A stretch of DNA of 64,000 nt from Anaerovirgula multivorans. Its GTDB lineage: Bacteria > Bacillota > Clostridia > Peptostreptococcales > Natronincolaceae. The stretch lies in NCBI RefSeq assembly GCF_900188145.1, contig NZ_FZOJ01000008.1, positions 1 to 64,000 on the forward strand. The letters run 5' to 3'. A program made the position numbers and the translations under genes. The notes below the pieces were generated by a model. That model did not search any database. It was not told where the DNA came from and was given only the letters and a program-made list of their open reading frames with translations. Positions 9,443 through 18,400 of this stretch are shown here, one piece after another (the first letter of the stretch is position 1; every line of letters starts with the position of its first letter).

Positions 9443-9483
9443 AAAAATAACCATAAAGCCTTTTTGGCTTTATGGTTATTTTT
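9443..9483 (-). terminator. Terminator of the isc-mnmA operon
   Basis: A near-perfect 18-bp stem (AAAAATAACCATAAAGCC pairs with GGCTTTATGGTTATTTTT, loop of 5). It overlaps the mnmA stop codon and ends in TTATTTTTG on the minus strand. Confidence 0.87.
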
Positions 9484-10564
9484 GTTGTTTTGTTATCGTT
9501 CCCCCACCAACAACATGCTCTTGATCGTATAGTACGACAGCTTGGCCTGGAGTAATTGCTCTTTGTGGTTTATTAAACACTATTCTTATTTTTTGATTTT
9601 CAGGATATACGATAGCGGCTTCTGCTTTTGCATTGTATCGTATTTTGGCAAATAGTTCTTTAGGTTCACTCAAAAATTCAAAGGGAATATAGTTAACTTC
9701 ATCTGCAATTAACTCTGAACCAAAAACTTCTTCTGCGTTCCCTAGTACTACTTGGTTTTTATCCGGGATTATATCAGTTACATAAACAGGCTTTCCCAGT
9801 GCAATGCCTAAACCTTTTCTTTGACCAATAGTATAGTAAATGATCCCATGATGTCTTCCTAACACATTGCCTTCTTTATCAACAAAATCTCCTGGAATAA
9901 TTTCTGAAGGACTATTGTTCTTAACAAAGTCTCCATAATTGTTATCTGATACAAAGCAGATCTCTTGACTATCAGGTTTAAAAGCTACTGGTAAATTAAG
10001 CTCTTCAGCAATTTTTCTAATCTCCTCTTTATGATAATAACCTAATGGCATCAGCGTATGTTCCAGTTGATGTTGTGTCATATTATATAAAGCATAGGTT
10101 TGATCTTTTTCTTCTGTAACAGATTTTTTTAATAAGTATCTTTTTATACCTTTATCATATTCAATTTTTGCATAGTGTCCTGTTGCTATGTAATAGCAAT
10201 TTAATTGAAGTGCTTTATTTAAAAATTCTTCAAATTTAATATGTTTGTTACATGCAATACAAGGATTAGGTGTTCTGCCTTCCCTATATTCATCTATAAA
10301 ATAATGAATTACTTTTTCCTTAAATGCTTCTTTAAAGTTCATTACATAAAAGGGAATATCTAGTTTTGCCGCTACTCGTCTTGCGTCTTCTACCGCTGAC
10401 AAAGAACAACATCCACCTTCTGTTTTTTGTATTTCATCATCTTCCTGCCATATTTGCATTGTGACCCCAATAACCTCATAGCCTTGTTGTTTAAGCAAAT
10501 AGGCTGCTACTGAGCTGTCTACTCCTCCGCTCATTCCTAAAAGTACTCTATTATTTTTTTCCAA
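9476..10564 (-). CDS. mnmA: tRNA-specific 2-thiouridylase MnmA
   Basis: Makes s2U at wobble position 34 of Lys, Glu and Gln tRNAs, using sulfur relayed from a cysteine desulfurase. The PP-loop ATPase motif [15 protein letters not shown] is near the N terminus. The catalytic cysteine pair lies in NPCIAC (about C102) and SQEICFV (about C203). I prefer the TTG at 10564, because AGAGGTG lies 6 nt before it; the in-frame GTG at 10573 is itself part of that site. It follows nifS-nifU, and nifS is the probable sulfur donor. A structured repeat fills the nifU-mnmA gap. Confidence 0.94.
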   Translation of the reverse strand: MEKNNRVLLGMSGGVDSSVAAYLLKQQGYEVIGVTMQIWQEDDEIQKTEGGCCSLSAVEDARRVAAKLDIPFYVMNFKEAFKEKVIHYFIDEYREGRTPNPCIACNKHIKFEEFLNKALQLNCYYIATGHYAKIEYDKGIKRYLLKKSVTEEKDQTYALYNMTQHQLEHTLMPLGYYHKEEIRKIAEELNLPVAFKPDSQEICFVSDNNYGDFVKNNSPSEIIPGDFVDKEGNVLGRHHGIIYYTIGQRKGLGIALGKPVYVTDIIPDKNQVVLGNAEEVFGSELIADEVNYIPFEFLSEPKELFAKIRYNAKAEAAIVYPENQKIRIVFNKPQRAITPGQAVVLYDQEHVVGGGTITKQQK

Positions 10565-10609
10565 TAGCTTCACCTCTTAATATTATAGCAGTAATAACCC
10601 CCTAAAAAT

Positions 10610-10748
10610 CTCAGGATCAAACTGGTGAAAAGTCCTCTCTTCTTCGTCGCTTCAAAAACCCAGCATCCTCACGTATCTCTATTGTACGCTGCGGCCACTG
10701 GGTTTTCTTGATCCTTAAATCTACAGGCTTTTGAGCAGTCTGGATTCT
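10610..10748. repeat. Structured interspersed repeat, copy A
   Basis: Starts CTCAGGATC and ends AGTCTGGATTCT. It matches copy B (21472-21627) along about 115 nt, including CTTCTTCGT, ACGTAT, TACGCTG and AGGCTTTTGA. It has a central hairpin, AAAACCCAG (10655-10663) with CTGGGTTTT (10698-10706), around a second ACGTA/TACG arm. It lies in the nifU-mnmA gap of the isc operon, so it is transcribed with the operon. No ORF is seen inside. Confidence 0.8.
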
Positions 10749-10751
10749 ATT

Positions 10752-11192
10752 TTAATGTGCTTCTTCCTCATCATGATGATGGTCATCTTCATTAGGATCG
10801 AAGCCTTCTAATTCTTCAAAATATAGGTCGTTTTTCTTTGCATAATCATATATTGCTGACTTAACAGCTTGCTCAGCCAGTACAGAACAATGCATTTTTA
10901 CAGGAGGTAATCCGTCTAATGCATCTGCTACAGCTCTATTTGTTAATGCTAAGGCTTCTTTGATAGTTTTACCTTTTATCATTTCTGTAGCCATACTTGA
11001 AGTTGCAATAGCAGATCCGCATCCAAAGGTTTTAAATTTCACGTCTACTATCACTTCGTTTTCTATCTTTAAATACATTTTCATTATATCTCCACATCTT
11101 GGGTTGCCTACTTGACCTATGGCATCGGCATTTTCTATTTCTCCAACATTTCTAGGATTCATAAAATGCTCCATTACTTTATCACTATACAC
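10752..11192 (-). CDS. Iron-sulfur cluster scaffold NifU/IscU family
   Basis: Scaffold on which [2Fe-2S]/[4Fe-4S] clusters are assembled from NifS-derived sulfur. All three cluster cysteines are present: C33 (NPRCGD, with D35), C58 (FGCGSAIATSS) and C102 (MHCSVLAE). Its 146 residues are a stand-alone N-terminal NifU domain. The C terminus carries a His/acidic tail (NEDDHHHDEEEAH) not usual in IscU, perhaps metal-binding. The GTG start at 11192 has AAAGGGGGAA upstream and overlaps the nifS stop by 8 nt, indicating translational coupling. Confidence 0.94.
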   Translation of the reverse strand: MYSDKVMEHFMNPRNVGEIENADAIGQVGNPRCGDIMKMYLKIENEVIVDVKFKTFGCGSAIATSSMATEMIKGKTIKEALALTNRAVADALDGLPPVKMHCSVLAEQAVKSAIYDYAKKNDLYFEELEGFDPNEDDHHHDEEEAH

Positions 11193-12366
11193 TTTTTGCT
11201 TCCCCCTTTACTTTTTCATATAGCGGCGACATTTGTCTCAATCTTTCTACGATGGGTGGTAAATGTTCAACAACATAGTTTATTTCTTCTTGAGTAGTTG
11301 AGTCACCTATAGTTAATCTCAACGAACCATGGGCAATTTCATGGGTAAGCCCTATTGCCATCAAGACATGGGAAGGATCTAATGAACCTGAAGTGCAAGC
11401 AGATCCGCTTGAACCAGCAATTCCCACCATATCAAGACTCAATAGCAATGATTCTCCTTCTATAAATTCAAAGGACAAGTTTACATTCCCTGGTAATCTC
11501 TTCGTTGGATGTCCATTTAATCTGGTATAAGGTATCTTTGCCATAAGCTTATTAATCAACTGATCTCTAAAATTAAGTTGGTGTTGATTATGCTCTTTAA
11601 GGTTATTGATAGCAATTTCTGCAGCTTTACCGAATCCAACAATGCTGGGAAGATCTTCCGTTCCTGCTCGTCTTCTTTTTTCTTGTGCTCCTCCATGTAA
11701 AATGGATTGTAGCTTTGTACCTTTTTTGATGTATAAGGCACCAATACCCTTAGGCCCATATACTTTATGTGCAGATATAGATATTAAATCGGCTCCTAAG
11801 GTTTCTGCATTTATATCAATATTCCCATATGCTTGTACTGCATCTGTATGGAAAATAATTGATTTCTCTTTTGCAATTTTTGCAATTTCTTTAATAGGTT
11901 GTATTGTACCAATTTCATTGTTAGCATACATAATCGTTATTAGAATTGTAGTATCTTTAATAGCTTTTTTTAAGTCTTCTAAACTAATCATTCCATATTG
12001 ATCTACATCTAAATAGGTTACTTCAAATCCTTCTTTTTCTAAATGCTGGCAGCTGTGTAATACTGCATGATGCTCAATCTTTGAAGTGATAATATGTTTG
12101 CCTTTATTTTTTAATGCATAAGCTACACCTTTAATAGCCCAATTATCTGCTTCTGAACCACCAGCTGTGAAAAAAATTTCTTCGGGCTTTGCAGTTAATG
12201 AATTAGCTATTCGATCTCTTGCTAGATCTATAGCTTTTTTGCTTTCTCTGCCATAGGAATGAATACTTGATGGATTTCCAAAATGCTGATTAAAATAAGG
12301 GAGCATTTCTTCTAAAACATCTTTTTTCACCGGTGTTGTAGCGGCATAATCTAAATACACCTTCAT
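11185..12366 (-). CDS. nifS: Cysteine desulfurase NifS/IscS
   Basis: PLP enzyme that takes sulfur from cysteine as a persulfide, for Fe-S clusters (with NifU) and tRNA thiolation (with MnmA). The PLP lysine is K201 in SISAHKVYGPKG. The persulfide cysteine is C324 in SSGSACTSGSLDPSHVL, the longer mobile loop of the IscS/NifS class. 393 residues, full length. It is the first structural gene behind the Rrf2 regulator and is coupled to nifU. Confidence 0.95.
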   Translation of the reverse strand: MKVYLDYAATTPVKKDVLEEMLPYFNQHFGNPSSIHSYGRESKKAIDLARDRIANSLTAKPEEIFFTAGGSEADNWAIKGVAYALKNKGKHIITSKIEHHAVLHSCQHLEKEGFEVTYLDVDQYGMISLEDLKKAIKDTTILITIMYANNEIGTIQPIKEIAKIAKEKSIIFHTDAVQAYGNIDINAETLGADLISISAHKVYGPKGIGALYIKKGTKLQSILHGGAQEKRRRAGTEDLPSIVGFGKAAEIAINNLKEHNQHQLNFRDQLINKLMAKIPYTRLNGHPTKRLPGNVNLSFEFIEGESLLLSLDMVGIAGSSGSACTSGSLDPSHVLMAIGLTHEIAHGSLRLTIGDSTTQEEINYVVEHLPPIVERLRQMSPLYEKVKGEAKSV

Positions 12367-12428
12367 GTAATCCTCTCCTTAAGCTTTATTTAAAGCTGTG
12401 ATTTTATTTTATTTATAAAGCACTTTTA

Positions 12429-12878
12429 TTATATATAAAACATATAATTATCTTTGCTTTTAATTTTATTGTAGTCCTCCAGCATATCTTCTAATGTAAT
12501 TGAATCAATCACATCAGTAATACTGTCTCTAATTTTTTCCCATACTCCCTTTGTAACACAATAATTAGCTCTTTCACAAACTTTTGGTTCATCTTCCATG
12601 ACACAGTCTGAGGGGGCAAGAGGACCTTCTAATGTTCTTATAATATCTCCTACTGTAATATTTTTCGGATCAGTTGCCAACATATATCCACCCTGTGCAC
12701 CTCTAACACTTTTTACTAAGCCAGCCTTTCTTAATATAGCAATCAATTGTTCTAAGTAATGATCCGATATGATTTGTCTCTCGGCGATGCTTTTTAAAGC
12801 GATTGGCCCGTCACCATAATGCACAGCTAAATCAAACATTGCCTTTAAGCCATATCTTCCCTTTGTTGAAAGCTTCAA
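12429..12878 (-). CDS. iscR: Rrf2-family regulator, IscR-like with three cysteines
   Basis: Winged-helix repressor of the isc operon. The N-terminal HTH contains KLSTKGRYGLKAMFDL and SDHYLEQLIAILRKAGLVKSVRGA. Three cysteines (C92, C101 and C107, counted from the TTG at 12878) sit where E. coli IscR ligates its [2Fe-2S] cluster. This favours an Fe-S sensor over the cysteine-metabolism regulator CymR, which lacks them. The TTG at 12878 is chosen because AAAGGAGGA precedes it by about 7 nt; an upstream in-frame TTG (12902) has none. Its promoter overlaps an ATAC-N4-GTAT palindrome, a likely autoregulatory site. Confidence 0.9.
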   Translation of the reverse strand: MKLSTKGRYGLKAMFDLAVHYGDGPIALKSIAERQIISDHYLEQLIAILRKAGLVKSVRGAQGGYMLATDPKNITVGDIIRTLEGPLAPSDCVMEDEPKVCERANYCVTKGVWEKIRDSITDVIDSITLEDMLEDYNKIKSKDNYMFYI

Positions 12879-12926
12879 GCCATCATCCTCCTTTAATTCC
12901 AAGTAAAGAGATTGGAATTCGATTTA

Positions 12927-12955
12927 ATTATATTATACCCAAGTATTTTTGTCAA
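12927..12955 (-). promoter_or_regulatory. Promoter of the iscR-nifS-nifU-mnmA operon with candidate operator
   Basis: The minus strand carries TTGACA (12950-12955), a 17-bp spacer and TATAAT (12927-12932). The spacer holds the palindrome ATACCCAAGTAT (12936-12947, plus strand), with perfect ATAC/GTAT arms. A dimer bound there would block RNA polymerase, which fits Rrf2-family autorepression; this is inference. Confidence 0.8.
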
Positions 12956-13064
12956 GATTCACCAATGAAAATATTTTTTGTTTTTTTACAATCATTCTAT
13001 TTCTTGTTGCTGCACCTTTTTCTAATTTTCAAATAAAATGTTATTAGAGGAGGTGTCTTAGTCT

Positions 13065-13358
13065 GTGCTTGATTTAATACTATTTTTGTTAATCATTACT
13101 TTAACAACCATTTTTATTTTTGTAGTGGCTCCTATTCTTTCTAAAACTCTTAATAAAGATGATATTGAAAAAATTCAAAGTATCATTAAAAATGTTATTC
13201 TATTTATTGAGCAGACCAAACAAGGTTTTTCAAATGAAGAAAAAAAGACAATGGCTGTAAATTATGCTAAAACAATCCTCGAGTATATGGAGCTTCATAT
13301 AAGTGATGAGCTATTAGATGTTATTATTGAAGCTCAAGTTTATTTGCTGAAAAAATAG
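13065..13358 (+). CDS. Small single-TM protein resembling phage-holin LLH family
   Basis: 97 residues: an N-terminal transmembrane helix (about residues 2-24), then a charged amphipathic domain with FIEQTKQGFSNEEKKTMAVNYAKTIL. The layout (one TM, then a Q/K-rich helix and a YA-T motif) is that of holin-superfamily LLH proteins. No other phage genes are near, so it may be a domesticated gene or a mere look-alike. The start is GTG at 13065, with AGAGGAGGTG about 8 nt upstream. It is divergent from iscR. Confidence 0.6.
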   Translation: MLDLILFLLIITLTTIFIFVVAPILSKTLNKDDIEKIQSIIKNVILFIEQTKQGFSNEEKKTMAVNYAKTILEYMELHISDELLDVIIEAQVYLLKK

Positions 13359-13389
13359 AAACGGCTTAATTGACATTTGGATATTGGAA

Positions 13390-13414
13390 AAACCCCTTAT
13401 CTGATAAGGGGTTT
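13390..13414 (-). terminator. Terminator-like hairpin between convergent reading frames
   Basis: A perfect 12-bp stem, AAACCCCTTATC/GATAAGGGGTTT, with a 1-nt centre. The minus strand then reads TTTTTCC, while the plus strand has only a weak U-run. It therefore best serves a minus-strand transcript, although it could stop both. Confidence 0.7.
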
Positions 13415-13417
13415 AAC

Positions 13418-13504
13418 TTAGTCATTGCTATTGTTGTTACTAAATAAAGGAAATGGAATTTCATTTTCTACGTCAAGGTTTTCTGGTAAATTATATATTA
13501 TAAG
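13418..13504 (-). pseudogene. Possible 28-codon remnant of a lost gene
   Basis: A short open frame, LIIYNLPENLDVENEIPFPLF followed by SNNNSND and a stop, ends 4 nt before a minus-strand terminator. It has no start codon and runs upstream into a stop. The acidic ...PFPLF ending resembles the ...PFPEFFPRQFED ends of the beta-rich proteins at 21.7-23.1 kb. It may be the decayed 3' end of a further paralogue. The evidence is slight. Confidence 0.25.
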
Positions 13505-13612
13505 TTAATCTTTTTCAATTATTTATTAATGCCTTATTTTATTACACTTAGATTTGTGAAGATTATACCTGTTAAACATCTAATAATAAATGTTAATCGT
13601 TACTGACAAAAT

Positions 13613-14662
13613 CTAAAGCTCTAGCTTTTCAATCATATTATTCATTTCATTAAATTGTCCCATATCAAGCCATGCCTCTTCACTTATAGGATATGCTCCA
13701 ACTCGTTCTCCTTTTTTTATATACTTTTCTACTAAATCAGTAATGTGATAAAATTCATTATCTGGTATATCCTGTAGTGTTTCAGGTTCCAGTATATACA
13801 TACCAGTATTTACTAAATAACTGCATTCTGGTTTTTCAATAATGTTCTTTATAATACTCTTATCATCTAGTTCTATTACTCCATAGGGAACAGTGAAAAA
13901 TTTAAGGGAAGCTATTACCGTGATTTTATTTTCTTTTTGTCTGTGGAATTGAAGCATTTTATAATAATTTTCATCTATTAGTGTATCGCAATTGCTAATA
14001 AAAAAAGTCTCTTTTAGCTTGTTTTTTAGTAGATACAAACTTCCGCCTGTCCCCAATGGTTTTTCTTCCTCAACATATTCAATTACATAATCTTTATCTA
14101 AATCATTGAAGTAAGCCTTAATTAAATTTTTTTTGTAATTAATGGTTAAATAAAATCTTTTGCAACCAAAACATACAAATCTATCTATTATTCTTTCAAC
14201 TATCGGTATATCTCCTATCGGAACTAATGGTTTTGGAAACACCTTAGTAAGAGGATGGAGTCTAGTTCCCTTGCCCCCTGCCATAATTACTACTGGATTA
14301 TTAAAAAAGTTGTCAATTTTCAAATTTTCATTATAAGAATCCTTCCAAAATATTACTTTGATAATTTCCTCTTCTTCATTTACGATAGGTATTGCTTCAA
14401 TTGATTTTTTCTTCATTATATCTTTAGCTTGCCACGCTTCTTCCTTCCTTAGATAAATCGGATTATTATTCATAATCATTTTAACTTTTTCATTTAAACT
14501 CCCATTTATTAAAATCCACCGTCTAATATCTCCATCGGTTATAATACCTTTTAAAAACTTATCCTTGGTTATTAACAATACTTTTTTTGCAGTTTGATCT
14601 AATTTTTTTATAGCCTCTTTTATAGTAATCTCTTCACTTATAAACAAATCTGTTACATTCAT
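13613..14662 (-). CDS. CBS-domain sugar nucleotidyltransferase (PtmE-like)
   Basis: 349 residues: a CBS pair (about 1-110) and then a nucleotidyltransferase domain with the signature GGKGTRLHPLTK at 129-140, followed by KPLVPIGDIPIVE. The same architecture is found in PtmE of Campylobacter, which makes a GDP-linked hexosamine for legionaminic acid; mannose-1-phosphate guanylyltransferase-like enzymes are the alternative. The nucleotide and sugar cannot be read from sequence. It lies 2 nt downstream of a LegC-like aminotransferase and behind a LegB-like dehydratase, which supports the PtmE reading. Confidence 0.8.
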   Translation of the reverse strand: MNVTDLFISEEITIKEAIKKLDQTAKKVLLITKDKFLKGIITDGDIRRWILINGSLNEKVKMIMNNNPIYLRKEEAWQAKDIMKKKSIEAIPIVNEEEEIIKVIFWKDSYNENLKIDNFFNNPVVIMAGGKGTRLHPLTKVFPKPLVPIGDIPIVERIIDRFVCFGCKRFYLTINYKKNLIKAYFNDLDKDYVIEYVEEEKPLGTGGSLYLLKNKLKETFFISNCDTLIDENYYKMLQFHRQKENKITVIASLKFFTVPYGVIELDDKSIIKNIIEKPECSYLVNTGMYILEPETLQDIPDNEFYHITDLVEKYIKKGERVGAYPISEEAWLDMGQFNEMNNMIEKLEL

Positions 14663-14664
14663 CT

Positions 14665-15846
14665 TTATCCCTCTTTTTGAGATTTTAAGCTATTTAACGC
14701 TCTGATAACCCTCAAAACATCATTGATCTCTAAATTTGTACTACAGGGAATATTCAAAACCCTTTTTATCCAATATTTAGCTTTGTCAATTTTATAGCTT
14801 TGATTATGCATATAAGGTTTTTGTTCATGAATTAGACTCCATATTGGTCTTGTTTGTATACCTCTTTCAGATAATTTCACCATTAAATTATCTCTGCCTA
14901 ATCTATATTTTTCTTTATCTACAATTAAAGGATAAAACCAACAATTTGGCCTTATATCAGAATTAAATTCTAACAGGCTTAGCCCCTCAATTTCTTTAAC
15001 TTCCTTTTTGTATAGATTGTAGTTTTTAATTTTTATTTGAATAAATTCTTCTAATTCTTCTAATTGTGCAACACCTAAAGCTGCCTGTAGATTTGTCATT
15101 CTATAGTTATATCCAATAGTTTCATGCACATAGTATATTGGGTTGTCTTTGGCTTGATTTGACAAGTATTTTGCTTTTTCACTAAGAGAAGCATCTTTAG
15201 CAACAAGCACTCCTCCACCACCGGAAGTAATTATCTTATTTGCATTAAAGGAATATGCTCCAAAGTCACCTATAGTACCTGCAAATTTTCCAGAATATTT
15301 TCTTTTCCGATAGTAGGAGCCTAATGCTTCAGTTGCATCCTCTATAACCTTTAATCTATATTTTTCCGCTATATTCATTACTCTTTCCATATTGCTCATA
15401 TTTCCAAATACATGGACTATTATTAAAGCCTTTATTATTCTATTGCTTCTTTTATTCATTAACCCATTCTCTGTTAAGGTACATTGACTTTCACAAAAAC
15501 TTTCTAATTTATCTAAATCCATATTTAGCGTATCATCACAGTCCATAAACACTGGCTCTGCTCCTTGATATTTCACAGGATTTACTGTGGCTATAAATGT
15601 AAGTGTTGGTACAATTACTTCATCTCCTAGTTCAACGCCTGATAGTCTTAATGCTAAATGAAGAGCCGCAGTTCCATTTTGACATGCTACGGCCTTTTTT
15701 ATCTTTAAATATTTTGCTATCTTTTCTTCAAACTCTTTTACAAATGGACCTTCAGTTGATACCCATTCTGATTCAACAGCTTTTTTAACATATTCAAGCT
15801 CTTTACCTGTGAAATTTGGTACTGAAAGAGGTATTAACTTCTCCAT
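14665..15846 (-). CDS. legC: LegC-family PLP sugar aminotransferase
   Basis: DegT/DnrJ/EryC1-type aminotransferase that puts an amino group on a 4-keto (or 3-keto) nucleotide sugar. The PLP lysine is K204 in GAYSFNANKIITSGGGG. The N terminus IPLSVPNFTGKELEYVKKAV and an insertion at about residues 118-136 are LegC-like. 393 residues. With the LegB-like dehydratase next to it, it would make a 4-amino-4,6-dideoxy sugar nucleotide. The start has AAAGGGGAA upstream. Confidence 0.85.
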   Translation of the reverse strand: MEKLIPLSVPNFTGKELEYVKKAVESEWVSTEGPFVKEFEEKIAKYLKIKKAVACQNGTAALHLALRLSGVELGDEVIVPTLTFIATVNPVKYQGAEPVFMDCDDTLNMDLDKLESFCESQCTLTENGLMNKRSNRIIKALIIVHVFGNMSNMERVMNIAEKYRLKVIEDATEALGSYYRKRKYSGKFAGTIGDFGAYSFNANKIITSGGGGVLVAKDASLSEKAKYLSNQAKDNPIYYVHETIGYNYRMTNLQAALGVAQLEELEEFIQIKIKNYNLYKKEVKEIEGLSLLEFNSDIRPNCWFYPLIVDKEKYRLGRDNLMVKLSERGIQTRPIWSLIHEQKPYMHNQSYKIDKAKYWIKRVLNIPCSTNLEINDVLRVIRALNSLKSQKEG

Positions 15847-15858
15847 AATAATTCCCCT

Positions 15859-16839
15859 TTAAATATTATATATATCAACTTTGTATTGATTTAAGTTGTC
15901 TTTTAACCATGTTATTGTTTCAGCCAACCCTTCTTTAAGCGTATATTCTGGCTTCCATTTTGTCAGCTTTCTTATTTTTTCATTTGAACCAAGTAATCTA
16001 TTTACCTCGCTTTTATCCGGTCTTAGCCTATTTTCATCAGAAATTATTTTTGCTTTTGGATTAATTTGCATGATTAACTCCTCAGCTAATTCTCCTATTG
16101 ATATTTCTTTTTGAGAAGCAATGTTTATTTCTTCTCCTATTGTCTTTTCTGAATTTGCAATTTCTATAAATGCTTGTACTGTATCCTTGACATAATTGAA
16201 ATCTCTAGTTGGTGTTAAAGAACCGAGTCTTATTTCTTTTTTTCCTGTCAATAACTGAGTTACTATAGTTGGTATAACTGCCCTTGCCGATTGCCTGGGA
16301 CCATAAGTGTTAAAGGGTCTAGCTATTGTTATGGGCATATTAAAGCTTCTGTAAAATGATTCTGCCACTCTGTCAGCACCTATTTTACTTGCTGAATAGG
16401 GTGATTGAGCCTGAAAAGGATGAGTCTCATCTATAGGAACGTATTTTGCTGTTCCATATATCTCGGAGGTGGAAGTTATTAATATTCTACTTGTTCCAAA
16501 ATCTCGTGCTGCTTGTAATATATTTAAGGTTCCTTTTATATTTGTTTCAATGTATGAATCTGGGGAGTGATAACTAAAGGGTATTGCAACTAAAGCTGCT
16601 AAATGATATACTTCATCAATTCCCTCTAGTGCCTTCCTCACTCCATTTGGATCTCTTATATCTCCTGTAAATATTTCTATTTTTGATAATTTGTCTTTTG
16701 AAAATTTATCTAACCATCCCCATCTGTTAAATGAGTTGTAATGCACAAAACATCTTATAACGTTACCTTCTTGGAGTAGTCCTTCTACTAAATGGCTTCC
16801 TATAAATCCTCCTGCTCCTGTTACTAAGACTTTTTTCAT
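15859..16839 (-). CDS. legB: LegB-family nucleotide-sugar 4,6-dehydratase (SDR)
   Basis: Extended SDR enzyme of 326 residues. The NAD-binding motif is TGAGGFIGSH (7-16). The catalytic residues are in TSTSEIYG (122-129) and SPYSASK (Y148, K152). RPFNTYGPRQSARAVIPTI is typical of GDP/UDP-hexose 4,6-dehydratases. The opening GFIGSHLVEGLLQEGNVIRC and the FNRWGWLD segment are LegB-like. It probably turns a GDP- or UDP-N-acetylhexosamine into the 6-deoxy-4-keto form used by the next gene. It starts behind GGAGG. Confidence 0.85.
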   Translation of the reverse strand: MKKVLVTGAGGFIGSHLVEGLLQEGNVIRCFVHYNSFNRWGWLDKFSKDKLSKIEIFTGDIRDPNGVRKALEGIDEVYHLAALVAIPFSYHSPDSYIETNIKGTLNILQAARDFGTSRILITSTSEIYGTAKYVPIDETHPFQAQSPYSASKIGADRVAESFYRSFNMPITIARPFNTYGPRQSARAVIPTIVTQLLTGKKEIRLGSLTPTRDFNYVKDTVQAFIEIANSEKTIGEEINIASQKEISIGELAEELIMQINPKAKIISDENRLRPDKSEVNRLLGSNEKIRKLTKWKPEYTLKEGLAETITWLKDNLNQYKVDIYNI

Positions 16840-16953
16840 TTCCAGCCTCCAATTTACAAGTATTTACAATAGAATTGTACAAATATTTGTTTAAAAACAT
16901 ATATATGTTTTTCTATCCTTAGTAAGCATTTTAGAATAATAGTCCAGTGTTTT

Positions 16954-18276
16954 CTATTCTTTTATAGTATTATTATTAACTGCTCCAAGTAGAAAAACAT
17001 TTTCTTTCTTTTCTTTTATAGTATTTCTAGTATCATATATAATTTTTAAGTTTTCAATTAATAGTTCATAATCTATATTATCATGGTTTGTAATTATAAT
17101 TGAGCAATCATATTCTTTTAAATTTTCTTTAGTAAGATTAATTGAAGAAATAGTTTTGTTAGATATTGTTAGTTCTTTTACATAAGGGTCATAGTAGTCC
17201 ACACTAGCTTTTTCATCGATCAGTAAATCTATTATCTTCAAAGCAGGGGACTCTCTTACATCATCTATATCTTTTTTGTAAGCAACTCCTACGATTAAAA
17301 TTTTAGATTTTTCAATAGATTTTCCTGAATTATCTAATATCTGTTTAATAGAATTTACAATATACTGTGACATACTGTCATTGATTTTACTGGCTAATTT
17401 GATGAAACCACTATAAAAGTTAAAGGTTTTTGCCTTCCATTCTAAATATATTGGATCTATAGGAATACAATGCCCCCCAATTCCTGGTCCAGGATAAAAT
17501 GCCATATATCCAAAAGGTTTTGTAGAAGCGGCTTCTATCACTTCCCAAATATTTATTCCCATTTTTTCACATAGCAATGCCATTTCATTGATAAAACCTA
17601 TATTTACGCTTCTAAATGTATTTTCTAAAAGCTTTACCATCTCAGCAGTTTTTACTGAAGAAACAAAAAAAACTTCATTAGTAATTTGTTTATATAGTAG
17701 TCCAGCTAATTGGCTACATTTTTGAGTGACTCCACCTACTATTTTAGGAGTATTTCTTAAGCTGTATAATTTATTTCCTGGATCCACCCTTTCTGGAGAA
17801 AAGGATAAGTTAAAATCTTTATTTAATACCCATCCAGCATTTTCTAGTTCTTTCATAATTAATTCTTCTGTTGTTCCTGGGTAACTAGTACTTTCTAAGA
17901 TAATTAAAATTGACTTTTTTGCATATTGTTTTATCTTTTCTACCACTTGATAAATATAACTGACATCTGGAGTATTGTCATTTTTTAATGGAGTAGGAAC
18001 ACAAATGATAATTACATCCATTTTATTCATTTGCTTATACTCACTAGTGACCGATAAACTTCCTTTTTTTATTACACTAGCAATATCATCATCTGGAACA
18101 TCCTTCACATAAGATTTTCCCGCTAGTAGCTTATTAACTTTTGTTTTGTTTGTTTCAATACCTATTACTTTAAACCCTGATAATGCAGTTGTGGTTGCTA
18201 AAGGCAATCCTACATACCCTAATCCTATTACACCGAGAATAGCTTCTTTATTATTAATTTTATTTTTGAGGCTCAT
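16954..18276 (-). CDS. UDP-N-acetyl-hexosamine 6-dehydrogenase (WecC/WbpA-type)
   Basis: Oxidises C6 of a UDP-sugar to the uronic acid in two NAD-dependent steps. The Rossmann motif is GLGYVG (18-23). The catalytic cysteine is C270 in GPGIGGHCIPIDP. The C-terminal domain carries GVAYKKDIDDVRESPALK. 440 residues, normal for the family. UDP-GlcNAc and UDP-ManNAc enzymes cannot be told apart here. It is the first gene of the legB-legC-ptmE-like run, with a gap of 114 nt to legB that holds AT-rich palindromes, so legB may also have its own promoter. Confidence 0.87.
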   Translation of the reverse strand: MSLKNKINNKEAILGVIGLGYVGLPLATTTALSGFKVIGIETNKTKVNKLLAGKSYVKDVPDDDIASVIKKGSLSVTSEYKQMNKMDVIIICVPTPLKNDNTPDVSYIYQVVEKIKQYAKKSILIILESTSYPGTTEELIMKELENAGWVLNKDFNLSFSPERVDPGNKLYSLRNTPKIVGGVTQKCSQLAGLLYKQITNEVFFVSSVKTAEMVKLLENTFRSVNIGFINEMALLCEKMGINIWEVIEAASTKPFGYMAFYPGPGIGGHCIPIDPIYLEWKAKTFNFYSGFIKLASKINDSMSQYIVNSIKQILDNSGKSIEKSKILIVGVAYKKDIDDVRESPALKIIDLLIDEKASVDYYDPYVKELTISNKTISSINLTKENLKEYDCSIIITNHDNIDYELLIENLKIIYDTRNTIKEKKENVFLLGAVNNNTIKE

Positions 18277-18382
18277 TTTTTTTAGCTCCTTTTGTTAAGA
18301 TATAGTGATTTTCCTAGTTTTATTGTATGATAATCAAATGCAAGTGGTTACCAGAGAGATATTAAATCTTTCTCAACAAAAA

Positions 18383-18400
18383 AGGAGATGAAAATCTCCT
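18383..18400 (-). terminator. Terminator of the rfbD-like gene
   Basis: The 7-bp stem AGGAGAT/ATCTCCT with a TTTC loop is followed by six Ts on the minus strand. It overlaps the stop codon of the reductase gene and separates it from the sugar dehydrogenase transcript. Confidence 0.85.
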
